Shown here in pieces: positions 1 to 10,242 of a stretch of DNA of 64,000 nucleotides. Each line of letters begins with the position of its first letter. Position 1 is the first letter of the stretch. The position numbers and the translations under genes are program-made. The notes beneath the pieces were generated by a model, which worked only from the letters and a program-made list of their open reading frames with translations, was not told the origin of the DNA and searched no databases. This DNA comes from Hybos culiciformis (taxonomy: Eukaryota > Arthropoda > Insecta > Diptera > Hybotidae), in assembly GCA_964007475.1 (NCBI GenBank), contig OZ023273.1, positions 75,358,024-75,422,023 of the forward strand, in the 5' to 3' direction.

Positions 1-274
1 TTTAATTTTAAATTTTTTTTTGTTTTTTTTTTCCGCGCCTCTTCCGTTTGATTTTACTTCCACATTTTTTGAAGTTAATACTTCTTTAGAAACCTTGTAG
101 ATAGTAAAAATCTATTTTCAAATTCGAGTCTCGAAAACGCGTGAGATTTTTTCTCAGAAAAATAAGAATTAAATACTGAAAATACGACTCGAATTTGGAA
201 AATGTAAACAAAAAAATGAGTGGTTATTTATTATAATATTTTAATTAGATTTTTATTAAATTCTATTATGCCTT

Positions 275-348
275 CTTCGGGGTTGGAACCTGTGCCCTTA
301 GCATTGCAATCCGCCAACAATGCTAAGGACGCATGTTCGAACCCGAAG
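275..348. repeat. Two-tier fold-back with a tRNA B-box-like arm
   Basis: An outer inverted pair (275-289 with 335-348) encloses a perfect 11-bp inner stem (CCTTAGCATTG at 296-306 with CAATGCTAAGG at 318-328) around an 11-nt loop. The right outer arm contains GTTCGAACCC, which resembles the B box of tRNA genes and tRNA-derived SINEs. No full cloverleaf can be drawn, so a tRNA gene is not claimed. It may be a SINE or fold-back remnant. Confidence 0.45.
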
Positions 349-389
349 AGAGCAAAAAATATAGTATGAATAATTGAAATCTATATATA

Positions 390-983
390 GGGGAGAGGCT
401 TGCAGGTTGCCACCCCATAGCTTTTTTTATCATAACTCGTCAAAAAATGAACGTATTGTACAAAAAGTATATGCGTTGGAAAAAGGAAACACAAAGCTAC
501 AATCCTGGCCTAGAAATCATTTGAAATCTCAAAAAATAAATATTCTATAGCAACCTGCAAGCCAATAAAGGTGGCAACCTGGAAGCCAATAAATGTGGCT
601 ACCTGCACTCTGACGCAATTTTGTATAATCCATTTAAAAAAATTGCGAATTCATAATATATTTTTAATTCTTTTTGGAATATGTTAATTGAATGAAAAAG
701 CAACACAACCCAAATATTTATCTTGAATTGCTAATAAAAAAGTTCACTTACGAGCACAGGAGAAAAACACAATTTTTGATTTTTAAAGTTTTTGAAAATA
801 ATAATTCACACTTTGCTCAGTAAACACTGTGTTGCATCTGTCCGCTCCAGAAGTAGATTAAAAGTGACAACTGTATTTTTGACGTCCATGTCACTTGGAG
901 TTTAGTTTGTGAGACTGCTAGAATGTCAAAATACATCAGTGGTGGCAACCTGCAAGCAGTGGAAACCTGCAAGTATCTCCCCC
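390..983. mobile_element. MITE-like non-autonomous DNA element
   Basis: The two ends are imperfect inverted repeats. The left end reads GGGGAGAGGCTTGCAGG and the reverse complement of the right end reads GGGGGAGATACTTGCAGG. TA lies on both outer sides (388-389 and 984-985), as expected for a TA-targeting element. The word TTGCAGGTTGCCAC and its complement recur near both ends and around 550-600. No ORF is present. Superfamily is uncertain; Tc1/mariner-like is an inference from the TA target only. Confidence 0.6.
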
Positions 984-1038
984 TACTTTTATATTTATAC
1001 CAAATTCTTTTGATAAAATGCAGCTAACAATTTTTTTT

Positions 1039-1457
1039 CAAAGTAGGTAGCTCCGGTGAAGTAAAGATTACCTGACCAAAAATTTTGGGTAGGGAGTTAC
1101 TGTTAGTCTTCCCGTCTCAAAATATGCAAAAAAAAATTTCAAAATAGGTAGCTCCGGTGAATTAAAGATTACCTGACCAAAAATTTTGGGTAGGGAGCTA
1201 CTGTTAGGGTTTTCACGGCTCAAAATAGGCAAAAAAAAAAATTCATCAAAATATGTAGCTCCGGTGAAATAAAGATTACCCGACCAAAACTTTTGGGAAG
1301 GGAGCTACTGCTAGAGTCTTCCCGGCTCAAAATATGCAAAAAACTTTTTTTTTTTCAAAATAGGTAGGTAGCTGCGGTGAAATAAAGACTACTTGACCAA
1401 ATATTTAGGGTAAAGAGATAAGGTTAGGGTCGTCTCGGTTCGAAATATGCAAAAAAA
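1039..1457. repeat. Four-copy tandem repeat, unit about 105 bp
   Basis: Copies begin near 1039, 1140, 1247 and 1356. Each has a core TAGGTAGCTCCGGTGAA, then a segment ending GATTACCTGACC, then a purine-rich GGGTAGGGAG block, then CGGCTCAAAATATGC followed by an A-run. Copies differ by point changes and A-run length. Copy 4 has an extra GGTA. No coding potential is seen; this is a local minisatellite. Confidence 0.85.
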
Positions 1458-1815
1458 GTAACAATAGAAAATCTTGCCTTCAATAAAATTGATTTTTATT
1501 TTAATTTACATTTTGTACTGGGCAGACCATCATTTGTAGCCACTGTTTCATAGTTTAAATCTTTTAAGTATTAACTTCTGTCGACAGTTCTATGACTGCT
1601 TCGTGTGTTTTTTTCTTTGAACGATAGTCAAGTGTTTCTGTACAAAAGTTTTTTTCAACAAAAGTTGTATTTTTCTTTTTCAAAGTCAATATTTTTAAAA
1701 CAGAATTTACATTTGCTATTACATATTATTTCATAAATCAGGTCAATATATTATTGACTACTGGTCTCGAAAACAGTAAAAAAGTAATGTGCAGTAAAAT
1801 AAGAAAAATTAATTT
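1458..1815. other. Unassigned AT-rich sequence
   Basis: No ORF, inverted repeat or tandem repeat was recognised between the tandem array and the first hAT coding remnant. It may hold the 5' end of the hAT gene, but its terminal inverted repeat was not found. Confidence 0.5.
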
Positions 1816-2394
1816 GGGTTTAAATGGACAGTTGAAAAAGAATGTCAAATTCTGCAATGTATCGTATGTGGTGAAAAGTTATCCAATAGCGCAACGGCTC
1901 CTGCAAAGTTGAAAAGGCATTTTACTACGAAGCACCCCAAACTTTCTTCAAAAAGTGTAGATTATTTAAAAGATTATTGGAGTGTAGGAAAGTGTAGATT
2001 TTTTAAAAGATTATTGGATATAAACGCAAAACAACTATTAAAATATCTGATAAGGCTCAGATTGCCTCATATAAAGTAACCGAATTAGTTGCAGTAAAGC
2101 TAAAACCGCATACTATTGCCGAGTCCCTTGTTTTACCGGCATGTTGCGAAATAGTAGATCAAATTATGTTTGGCGATGATGAAAAAAAGAGGTTATGAAA
2201 ATTTCTCTCTCTGATGATACAATTAAAAAAAGGATTTTAGGCAGTAATATTGAAGAAACAGTTACAAATAAACTTTCCACCCAATGTTTTGCTTTACTAA
2301 TTGATGAATCTACAGATTATAGCGACAAAGCTCATTTACTGAGGTTTGTTCGTCTTATTATTGCAAATGAAATAGTAAACCAATTTTGATTCTG
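1816..2394 (+). pseudogene. ZBED-type hAT transposase remnant, part 1 (N-terminal)
   Basis: Conceptual translation shows a BED zinc finger (C-x2-C in CIVCGEK, then RHFTTKH) followed by the typical ZBED region with [15 protein letters not shown] and FALLIDESTD, where the catalytic-core aspartate of hAT transposases lies. The frame is broken. A duplicated stretch of about 37 nt lies near 1968-2030 and a 1-nt loss lies near 2190, so the longest open piece is 2195-2389. The gene stops at the Harbinger insertion at 2395 and resumes at 6361 and again at 51475. It is related to the domesticated ZBED5/SCAND3-like family. Inactive. Confidence 0.85.
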
Positions 2395-2931
2395 GGGGGT
2401 TATTATGTAACTCGATTCTAAAATGAAATTCGAGTGAAAACTGAAATCGGAATTATGTAATTCGAATTCGGATTTTTATTTTTCAATATAAATACACAAT
2501 AAATACCACTCGAAAAACGAATAAAAATTATTCGAATTTCGGAAGTTTTGTTTAATAACTTTTTTTCGAACGGAAAAAACTAAATAACCAACCAAGAAAA
2601 TATTTTGTTTAAAATTTAAGTACATTTTGAAATAAAAACTTGATTTTTATTTAAAATTTTCAATTTTTTCAATTTTTTTAATATGTAAGTCCTATTCGAA
2701 TTCGGATTGATTCGAAAGTTTTTTCGATTCTATTATAAAATGGTATTATGTAAATCGAAAGTAAAACAATCGAATAAAGGCAGCTTTAAAAGGTCGGCTA
2801 CAATGTTTTATTCGAATAAAAAAATGTCAAAATCATCTGTTTGTTGTTTGTTTTGATTTTATTTTGTTTGAAAATTTTAAATAAAAATTTCAAATTTTTG
2901 TCGTAAAGTTAACTTAATAAATTTTAAATTA

Positions 2932-4354
2932 ATGGATAGTGTTTGTCTGTGGTTAGAAAATGAGGGGCATGGTCGGGAAGACAATAATGAAGCCATCCAA
3001 AGAAAAAGAATTCGGGATAATTCTAATATTTTTGAATTATGTGACAAAAGGTGTGTATTAATTTAAAGCTCGAATTTTTTATAGCATATAATTATTACGA
3101 TTTCAAATCCTTTTCTTTTTAGCTTCCAGAAAAATTTCAGGCTAAACAAAACCGCCTTTAAATATGTTTTGGATGAAATTGCCAATGAGTTACGTGACTC
3201 CCATAGAACCACATCAATTCCAAATGTTATTAAATTAGCTGCAACATTAAAATTTCTAGCTCAAGGTGGTTATCAACACCAAATAGGGCAAGATTGGCAT
3301 GTTGGTCTAGCTCAACCAACTATGTCAATCATCATCAACGAGATAGCTACTGCAATCCAAACGGTTCTATGCCCAAAACATATAAATTTTAAAATGGATG
3401 AAGTCGAAAAAAACAAGATTAAAAGATGGTTTTATAATAAAACCGGAATTCCTGGAATAATTGGAGTGATAGATGGGAGCCACATCCAAATTATTCGGCC
3501 AAATATGAAAGAACATTTATTCTTAAATAGGAAATTAAAACATAGCATAAACGCCATGATTGTATTTTTTTTTTTTATTTTAATACTGCATTTTTCACAA
3601 TTTTTTTTTTAGATATGTGATCATGAAATGAGAATTATTTCGGTAAATGGTCGATTTCCATGTGCTTCACATGACTCTCATGTATGGAAACTTAGTAACC
3701 AAAGGAGATTTCTTAAGGAAAATTATGAAAATGGTGAGAAATCATCATGGATAATAGGTATGTCTAAAGATTCGATATGTACTTTGATTTTTAGTTTTGT
3801 GGGGATCTTTTTCAGATAAATCATTTGACTAATGATTTAATTATTTTATTCTTTAAATTTATTCTAAATCTCTATAAATTATGATCTGTAAATAAGAAGG
3901 ATATAAAAATTATAATATTAATAATTATTAAGTTCTTAATTTTTAAATGAATTTATTTCACTTTTAGGAGACTGGATACCCACTTGAGCCGTGGCTTATG
4001 ACGCCGTATGGTGACTGTGAATGTGGTGAAGATCAATCGAAAATTAATTTTAACAATAAATTCAAAGCTGTGAGGTCCATAATAGAAAGGACTATTGGAG
4101 TGCTTAAAGGTAGATTTCGCTGTCTTTTAGCAGCACGGGAGCTCCATTATTCTCCACAAAAAGCAGCTAAATTTTTGAATGCATGTTCAGCTCTTCATAA
4201 CATTTGCAGAATGTTCAAGGTTTCGCTTCCATCGCATGAAGAAATTATTGAAGAAATTGACGAAAGAAACAATTATATCGAAGAAGAGGACGACGCAGCT
4301 TTGTTGAATACTGCTAAGCAAATTAGAGACGGAATAAAAGATAGTTTATTATAA
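2932..4354 (+). pseudogene. Harbinger DDE transposase, four exons, one frameshift
   Basis: Exons inferred from GT-AG junctions that keep the frame are 2932-3050, 3123-3561, 3613-3757 and 3968-4354. The first aspartate lies in GVIDGSHIQ, the second in ASHDSHVW, and the glutamate in IIERTIGVLKGRFRCL, which together form the Harbinger DDE triad. Near the start of exon 4 (about 3973) the reading shifts: the family sequence GDSGYPLEPW can be read only after allowing a loss of two bases. The rest is intact to a normal stop, and the C-terminus is acidic (EEIIEEIDERN). The start ATG opens a frame running to the first junction. It is recently inactivated, or the shift is a sequencing error. Confidence 0.85.
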
Positions 4355-4878
4355 ATGTTTTTTTTTTAATTAAATAAAATAGTTTTTAATTTTTGTTTTA
4401 ATTAAACTATGTTTTATTTCATTATATATTTATTTCATTATATTATTTTATTTCATTATAATCAGTTTTATTTAATTGAAAATAAATAAAAATTGTTTCT
4501 TAATACATTTGTCAGAGATTTTCATCGATTATCGAACACCATAATAATGGTAACATATATAACAAACATGGAATTTAATAAGCAACCGAAAAATATATGA
4601 GTCCTCAGGATTAAGGAAAAGTGATAAAAGCGAAATTTTCGGTGAAAATGAAATAGTTTATACTACTATTATTATAAATGGCGATAAAAATTATTCTTCT
4701 TAGAAAATTTTACGAACATTAAAAAAGAAATTAAGAATATATAATTTTTTAATGTTTAAAAAAAAATAAATAGACTTAAAATACTAAACTTAATAATATT
4801 TTGCACTTCACAATCACATTAATTCATCACAAACATTTACTTGAGATCTATTTTAAATTTCTTCTGTCACATATAAAT
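4355..4878. other. AT-rich spacer between the converging Harb-1 genes
   Basis: The 3' ends of the transposase and the Myb-like gene face each other across this stretch. Repeated TTTATTTCATTATA words occur at 4410-4460. No ORF is seen. Confidence 0.6.
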
Positions 4879-5830
4879 TTATTTTTTCATTTTTAAATTT
4901 AAAATTTGTTCTTTTATTTCCAATTTTGCTATTTGTAACTTTTCCTTTAAATTTAAATTTCTTTTCTTTAATTCAAATTTTTCTTTCTTTAAGGAAAAAT
5001 TTTTTTCTTTTAAAGCTAGATTTTTTTCTTTTAATTTATTGTTTTTGTATTTTATATCGAAGTTTTTTCGTTGGTATCTTGCTATCTCCTTTAAGCCATC
5101 ATTAATTTCTCCTAAGACTTTAGTTGAATTTTTTTGGTATTCAATTTGATTTTCAACCTGTCGTTCCAACAAATCATGATTTAAAGTAGTTTTGGAACGA
5201 GTTCGGGATTGTTTTACTGGAGTTTCTGTTGGAATGTCTTCTACTAAAGGTTCCTCAATGTTTGATGTTGACTCGTTTAATGAAGGAACAATTGTTGCTA
5301 CAGATAATACGGTAACATTTTCTTTTTCGTACAAACCGTATTCTTCACTACCAATCCCATCAATTGTAGTGTTGAAGTCTAACATATCAACAACTTTAGA
5401 CTCCGTCTCCGAAAATGAGTTTTGACGACTTGGACCTCCTCCAGTTCCCGAAATATTTATTTTGTTGTTTCTTAATTTTTTTTTAACATTATTTTTGTAG
5501 TCTGCCCAAACCTAAAAAAAAAATTATGCTGTTTAAATCGAGGATAGTAAATTTTGAGATAAATGAGGAAAGTAAACGACTTATTTATTCGTACTCACTT
5601 TTTTCCATTCATTTCCCCTTCGAATAGGAGGTCCTATCGAGTTCAGCTTAATGCCTAAATCATCCCACATTCTTCTGGATCTAATTCTCGCCTCGGGAGT
5701 TTTCAGATAACCTTTGGCCAAATCCGGGTGTTCTAGCATAAAATTTACCATCAACTCGAATTGTTTGAGTTTTGTGTTGCTGGATTTTTTTCTTTCCCTA
5801 AAAATTCTTTTTTGTTTTACTTTCTAATTT
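4879..5830 (-). CDS. Harbinger accessory Myb/SANT-like DNA-binding protein with C-terminal coiled coil
   Basis: The minus-strand gene reads from about 5830 down to a stop at 4879. An upstream exon (about 5599-5810) contains FELMVNFMLEHPDLAKGY and SRRMWDDLGIKLN, a Myb/SANT-like trihelix pattern as in insect zeste- and Apontic-like regulators. A GT-AG intron (5512-5598) joins it to the 4879-5511 exon, which starts VWADYKNNVKKKLRNN. The last 70 residues are a Lys/Glu/Leu-rich coiled coil (repeated LKEKN, LKKE). In Harbinger elements a Myb-like partner typically helps the transposase enter the nucleus and bind the ends; that role is inferred here. The 5' exon near 5955 is not certain. Confidence 0.75.
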
Positions 5831-6360
5831 TTTATAAAATTTATTTATTACAAATTTAATATTAATTTAATATAAATAAAATACTCAAAATATATTTTTT
5901 AATTTAATTTTATTAAAAATGTACTTACATTTCAAACAAATTATTTTCTTTTATGGTTAATTTTTTTTTCCGTTTGATAAAAAGTTATCGAACAAAATTT
6001 CCGATATTCGAATCATTTTTATTCGTTTTTCGAGTTGCATAATGCCGTGTATATATCGTCTACATAATGCCGTCAATATTCATAGCCACCTTTATAAAAT
6101 ATTCGAATCTTCAAAAACAATAAAAATAAAAATCCGAATTCGAATTACATAATTCCGATTTATGTTTTCACTCGAATTTAAAACAACAAACAGATGATTT
6201 TGACATTTTTTTATTCGAATAAACTTTATAGCCAACCTTTTAAAGCTGCCTTTATTCGATCATTGTTTGACTTTCGATTTACATAATACTATTTCATAAT
6301 AGAATCGAAAACAACTTTCGAATCAATCCGAATTCGAATAGGAGTTACATAATAACCCCC

Positions 6361-6610
6361 CTGTAGAGATCTTGCTGAACGAACAACAGGACGTGATATT
6401 TTTAATTGTATAAAAATCTAGAATATCATGGGACTTATGCGTAGGAATTTGTACAGATGGTGCGCCATCAATGGTAGGCTCGATTAAAGGATTTCTTGCC
6501 CTTGCAAAAGCTAGAAACCCATATATCATATCTACGCACTGTTTTTTACATAGAGAATCTCTAGTTTCAAAAACATTGCCAGAAGCATAAAAACCTGTAT
6601 TAGACCAAGT
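6361..6610 (+). pseudogene. ZBED-type hAT transposase remnant, part 2 (core)
   Basis: The frame of part 1 continues directly after the Harbinger duplication. Recognisable blocks are CRDLAERTTGRDIF (across the junction), GICTDGAPSMVGS (the second acidic region of hAT transposases) and STHCFLHRESLVSK. A TAA after PEA and a stop near 6408 show decay. The sequence stops at 6610, where element A is inserted, and continues at 51475. Confidence 0.85.
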
Positions 6611-7363
6611 TGTTTATTTTATTAATTTATAAGAAAATATTTTATTTAACAATTATTTTAATTTAATTTTAAATTTATTGAACCAAATCTGAAAAGTGAC
6701 TGCCGTTTTTTTTAATAACTACGTTAATTTAAAAACTTTGTGAAATTATTGACACGCCTTTTCGAAAATTAAGAGCCCGTTCCCAAACTGAGACTATTTT
6801 AGAAACTGGAAAATTTTTTTAATTTCTAGAATATCTAGTTTTGGAACGACATGATTTTACAGCTGTTATTTTATAATTATTTTACAAATCAAGATTTTTT
6901 GACGTAAAAATCGTTCCGAAATGATATTTTATATTTTAAAAATCTGCCCATAACAAACTCAGTTTATAGGTGTACTTTTTAGTCCACCTCATTTTAAAAA
7001 AAAAAAACAAAAAATTGAAAATTTAAGCAGACGTTGCAGATGATACAGATTAAATGTCAAGCCTATTTCAATTTCTGAAAAAAAGGAATTTTCTTTAGCA
7101 GAAAAGGTATATTTTACGATTTAAAAGAGTCTCAGTTTGGGAACGGGCTCTAAGTTTGATTAATTATCGAATCAAAACATTTTTAACGAATTCGCATAAA
7201 CGTGTCTTTCGTTAATGAAAAAATATCAACGGATGCAATTTGATATTATATTATAAGTTTTGCAGTATTGATTTTGAAATAACAATGCAATAAAAGCATT
7301 TATAATATGAAAATGATTTGAGTTATGAGGAAAAGTTTAGAATCAGTTTTGGATACCATAACA
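6611..7363 (-). repeat. Element A 3' LTR (carries a MITE)
   Basis: The sequence starts TGTTTATTTTATTAATT and ends GGATACCATAACA. Without the inserted MITE it aligns along its length with 51035-51474, but it lacks about 57 nt after the first four bases. The inner side is flanked by a polypurine tract on minus. Confidence 0.85.
6773..7150. mobile_element. Harbinger-type MITE inside the element A LTR
   Basis: Terminal inverted repeats of more than 20 bp begin GAGCCCGTTCCCAAACTGAG, and the flanking duplication is TAA (6770-6772 and 7151-7153). The other LTR copy (near 51264) holds the empty site with a single TAA, which proves insertion. The 378-bp length, lack of ORF and TAA target fit a PIF/Harbinger MITE. 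The ends differ from those of Harb-1. Confidence 0.85.
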
Positions 7364-7380
7364 TCCCTCCCCCTTTAAGA
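7364..7380 (-). other. Element A polypurine tract
   Basis: On minus, AAAGGGGGAGGGA lies directly before the 3' LTR. This is the usual primer for plus-strand DNA synthesis in LTR retroelements and fixes the minus orientation. Confidence 0.75.
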
Positions 7381-7690
7381 AAAACGTTATTTTGAATTTT
7401 ACTACTTATTCAAATTTGGTTCTAAAATTTGAAGAAAAAAAATTTTAAATAACTTATAAGCTAAACATAAAATTTGTTTTTTTTTGTTTTTAACATAATT
7501 TTAAAATCTTTTTTTGTTTGTTTTATAATTTTATAATTTTAACATTTAAGTTTTTTTTTTTTGTTTTATAATTAGGTATATAATTTTAAAATTTTTTTTT
7601 TTTTTTTTTATAAATTTTCTAATTTTAACATTTTATTTATTTTTTTTTTGTTTTCTAATTTTCTAATTTTAACATTTTATTTTTTTTATT

Positions 7691-8600
7691 TTATTCTGAG
7701 CTTGACGTTATTTTTACACATTTTACTTTAAAATATTTTTTATATACAAAACGTATAAAGTGAAAAAAGTGATAACTGATATTAATATAGTTAATAGAGA
7801 AATATGCGTTGTAGTGAATGAAATTGAATCTTTGAAGGTTGAAGGTTAATGATTTCAAAGAAATACTAAATTTATCTAAGTTGAATTCTTCTAAATGTTG
7901 GACGTGTTGAGAAACTATTGAACTATTTTCAGGAAATATAATAGTTTCGTTTGATAATATAGTTTCGAATACGTAAATATTGTCATTAACGTCATTTTTA
8001 TTTGCTTGGAGAGTAACTTGGTTTGTATAAGCCATACAGCTTGGTTTGAGTTTGAAAATTTCACTATCTGAAAGTTTTTCTACAAATGAATTTTCCCCAC
8101 ACCATATGGTGATCGGAGAAGGCTTAGGTACTACAAATAACCAAGAATTTGGTTCAAATAAATTGAACCAAATTTCATGTCTAAGTTTAAAAAAATTAAT
8201 ATCACAAATATCTTATTCGGTATTTCCAGATAAAGCTTTTATTTCACAACTTTCGAAAAAAGCACTAACTGAAATCAGATTTTGACTACAAAGATATTCA
8301 TTTGAAAGAAATTTATTACATTGCTTAAGATCAAATTTTGAAAGGAAAATGTAGTTTCTTAAATTTTCGTTAAACGCTACATAATTTGAATTGAATTTTA
8401 TATAGTAAAAAGTATTATTTTTATATTTGATTGGTAAAGGAGTAACTTTGAATAAATTGTATGTTTCTGAAACAAACGGTATTTTCACTTGAATTAATAA
8501 ATGATTATTGGTGTATAATGGCTCAACAGAAACTACTGAATTCAAAAGTCTTAAATTTAATTGTTTAGGATTAAATGGAAACTTAAAATTAGATGTTTGA
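7691..8600 (-). pseudogene. Retroviral-like env remnant of element A
   Basis: Two minus ORFs (8213-8545 and 7691-8035) and the sequence between them form a decayed envelope-like protein. The upstream piece has the pattern VKIPFVSETYNLFKVTPLPI with later spaced cysteines (KQCNKF, EYLCSQ), as seen in the baculovirus F-like envelope proteins of insect errantiviruses. The downstream piece includes the hydrophobic run YINISYHFFHFIRFVYKKYFK, a likely membrane anchor with a short basic tail. The N-terminal portion and signal peptide are not found. Position next to the 3' LTR fits env. Stops and frame changes make it non-functional. Confidence 0.65.
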
Positions 8601-8970
8601 TTTAATTGTATTTAATGTTATTTTTTACAGTCAAAGGATACCCAAATTTTTTTAGTTTTATTTTATTTGAAAAGCTTAATTCAATACCTTTTATATGCAT
8701 CTTTAATCGTCCAAATCTTTTTTTTTGTATCAAAAGTTATGAATTCTTAAAATTATCAGTTTTTATGAAAAAATGCTAAAAAGTGTATTTTCAACCCGGC
8801 CTAACACTGAATATTACATTCGAATCGATTTAAAAAAAAGTATGGGTCTATTTTTTGTTACACTTAAAAAACCCTGAAAATTTTATTTAAATCGGAAGGG
8901 GTCGGCCCCAAAATTTGAAAATGTGATCGTTTTGGTGTCTACGTACGCATATATATACCTATATTTTTTT
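8601..8970. other. Unassigned sequence where integrase should be
   Basis: Only about 370 bp separate the env remnant from the RNase H tail, so the integrase gene is missing. The stretch includes GGAAGGGGTCGGCCCC and a T-rich run ending TTTTTAGG. It matches nothing else in the window that I could see; it may be a further repeat or deletion scar. Confidence 0.4.
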
Positions 8971-9360
8971 TTAGGATGTCCTCCTTTTACTGCAGACAAA
9001 TCTGGGAACCCTAGGTGCGTCATGAAAATCATATAGAATTTTTTTAATTTGATCCGATTGAGTTAACTCAATAATATTATTATTTTGAGTTGGAGAAATT
9101 GCTGACGGAACGCAATTTATATTTAAGTTATTTGGAATATTTTTTGTTTGGTTTCTTGTAACAACCGAAACTTGAACATTTTTAAGTCTAGAAAGGGCAT
9201 CAGCGTTTTTATTTAAATGACCAGATTTGTGAATTATTTCAGATTCATATTCTTCAAGTTTTATGCGCCAGCGCATAACTCTAGAAGAAGGGTCTTTCAA
9301 ATTAAAAATCCAAATTAAGGGCTTGTGATCTGTAACGATTACAAATTTTCGTCCATATGC
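8971..9360 (-). pseudogene. Element A pol: RNase H C-terminal part
   Basis: Minus translation gives VTDHKPLIWIF, then MRWRIKLEEYESEIIHKSG and NADALSRL, the conserved tail of gypsy-type RNase H. It is followed by a linker toward integrase that ends abruptly near 8971. The upstream half of the same domain is at 14777-15230, displaced by the hAT MITE. Confidence 0.85.
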
Positions 9361-10242
9361 GTTACAGCTAGGGTTGTCAGTTGTACTTATTTGGGAGTAC
9401 AGTACTTATTTTTCGTTGCCGATTTTGTAATATACTTATTTCCAGTAATTAGTAAATATGTACAAAAATGTACTTATTTCAACTTAGCGAGAAGCAAATA
9501 CCATAAATATGATCAATTATTTCCAATTAATGGGGTCCCGAAATAATTTATACGGACATAATTTATACGAAAAAACGACATTATCCCTACCATACAAATG
9601 AATTATGTCGCTTTCAGGCACGTCATAATTTATATATGAATAAAGTCGTTTTTTTTCGTATAAATAATGTCGCTTTTAAAACGACATTAATTATCATATG
9701 AACTATGTCGTTTTGTTTTGTATAAATAATGTCGCTTCTAAACGACATTATTTCTACATGAATAAAGTCGTTTTTTGATCGTATGAATAAAGTCATTTTA
9801 AAAACAACACTATTTATCGTGAGTAAAAACGAATATAGGCCGTACAAAATGTAGGTGAACCGACATAACCGCGAATATTTTGTTCTAAGCCCTGCTGGGG
9901 GAGGAGGACCCTTTTGCTTACCTCACAAAATTTTATCGGAGATATTGTGAAGTACACACGGACCAACCGCCCGCCCGCCGCCCCCTTTCCCGTGTGTCTA
10001 CCTAACAATATATATATATTGATATTTTTGAATTTTTGAAGAAGACGGACGTGTTTTTTTTTTTATTCGGTTATACATTTTTTGAATTATTTTAACAAAC
10101 AAAAAGAAAAGAAAAAAATTTAAGTACTGTGTTATTATTATAGATAAAAATTATATTAAAATTCTAAAAAAAAAAAAAAAAAACAAAAAAAAAAAAAAAA
10201 AATAAATAAATAAATATATTTATATATATATATATAAGAAAA

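Larger units (their letters stand above)
2395..6360. mobile_element. Harb-1: PIF/Harbinger DNA transposon
   Basis: The ends are inverted repeats beginning GGGGGTTATTATGTAACTC, flanked by the 3-bp duplication CTG (2392-2394 and 6361-6363). Harbinger elements characteristically make 3-bp duplications. Similarity of the two ends continues inward for several hundred bases: for example GCAGCTTTAAAAGGT at about 2781 has its complement near 6240. The element encodes the two proteins usual for the superfamily, a DDE transposase on plus and a Myb/SANT-like protein on minus, converging tail to tail. It interrupts the hAT gene, whose frame resumes at 6361. Confidence 0.9.

Noticed and set aside
275..348. 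tRNA gene
   Set aside because: The B-box-like arm is present, but no acceptor stem, D-arm or anticodon arm fits, and the structure is better described as nested inverted repeats.
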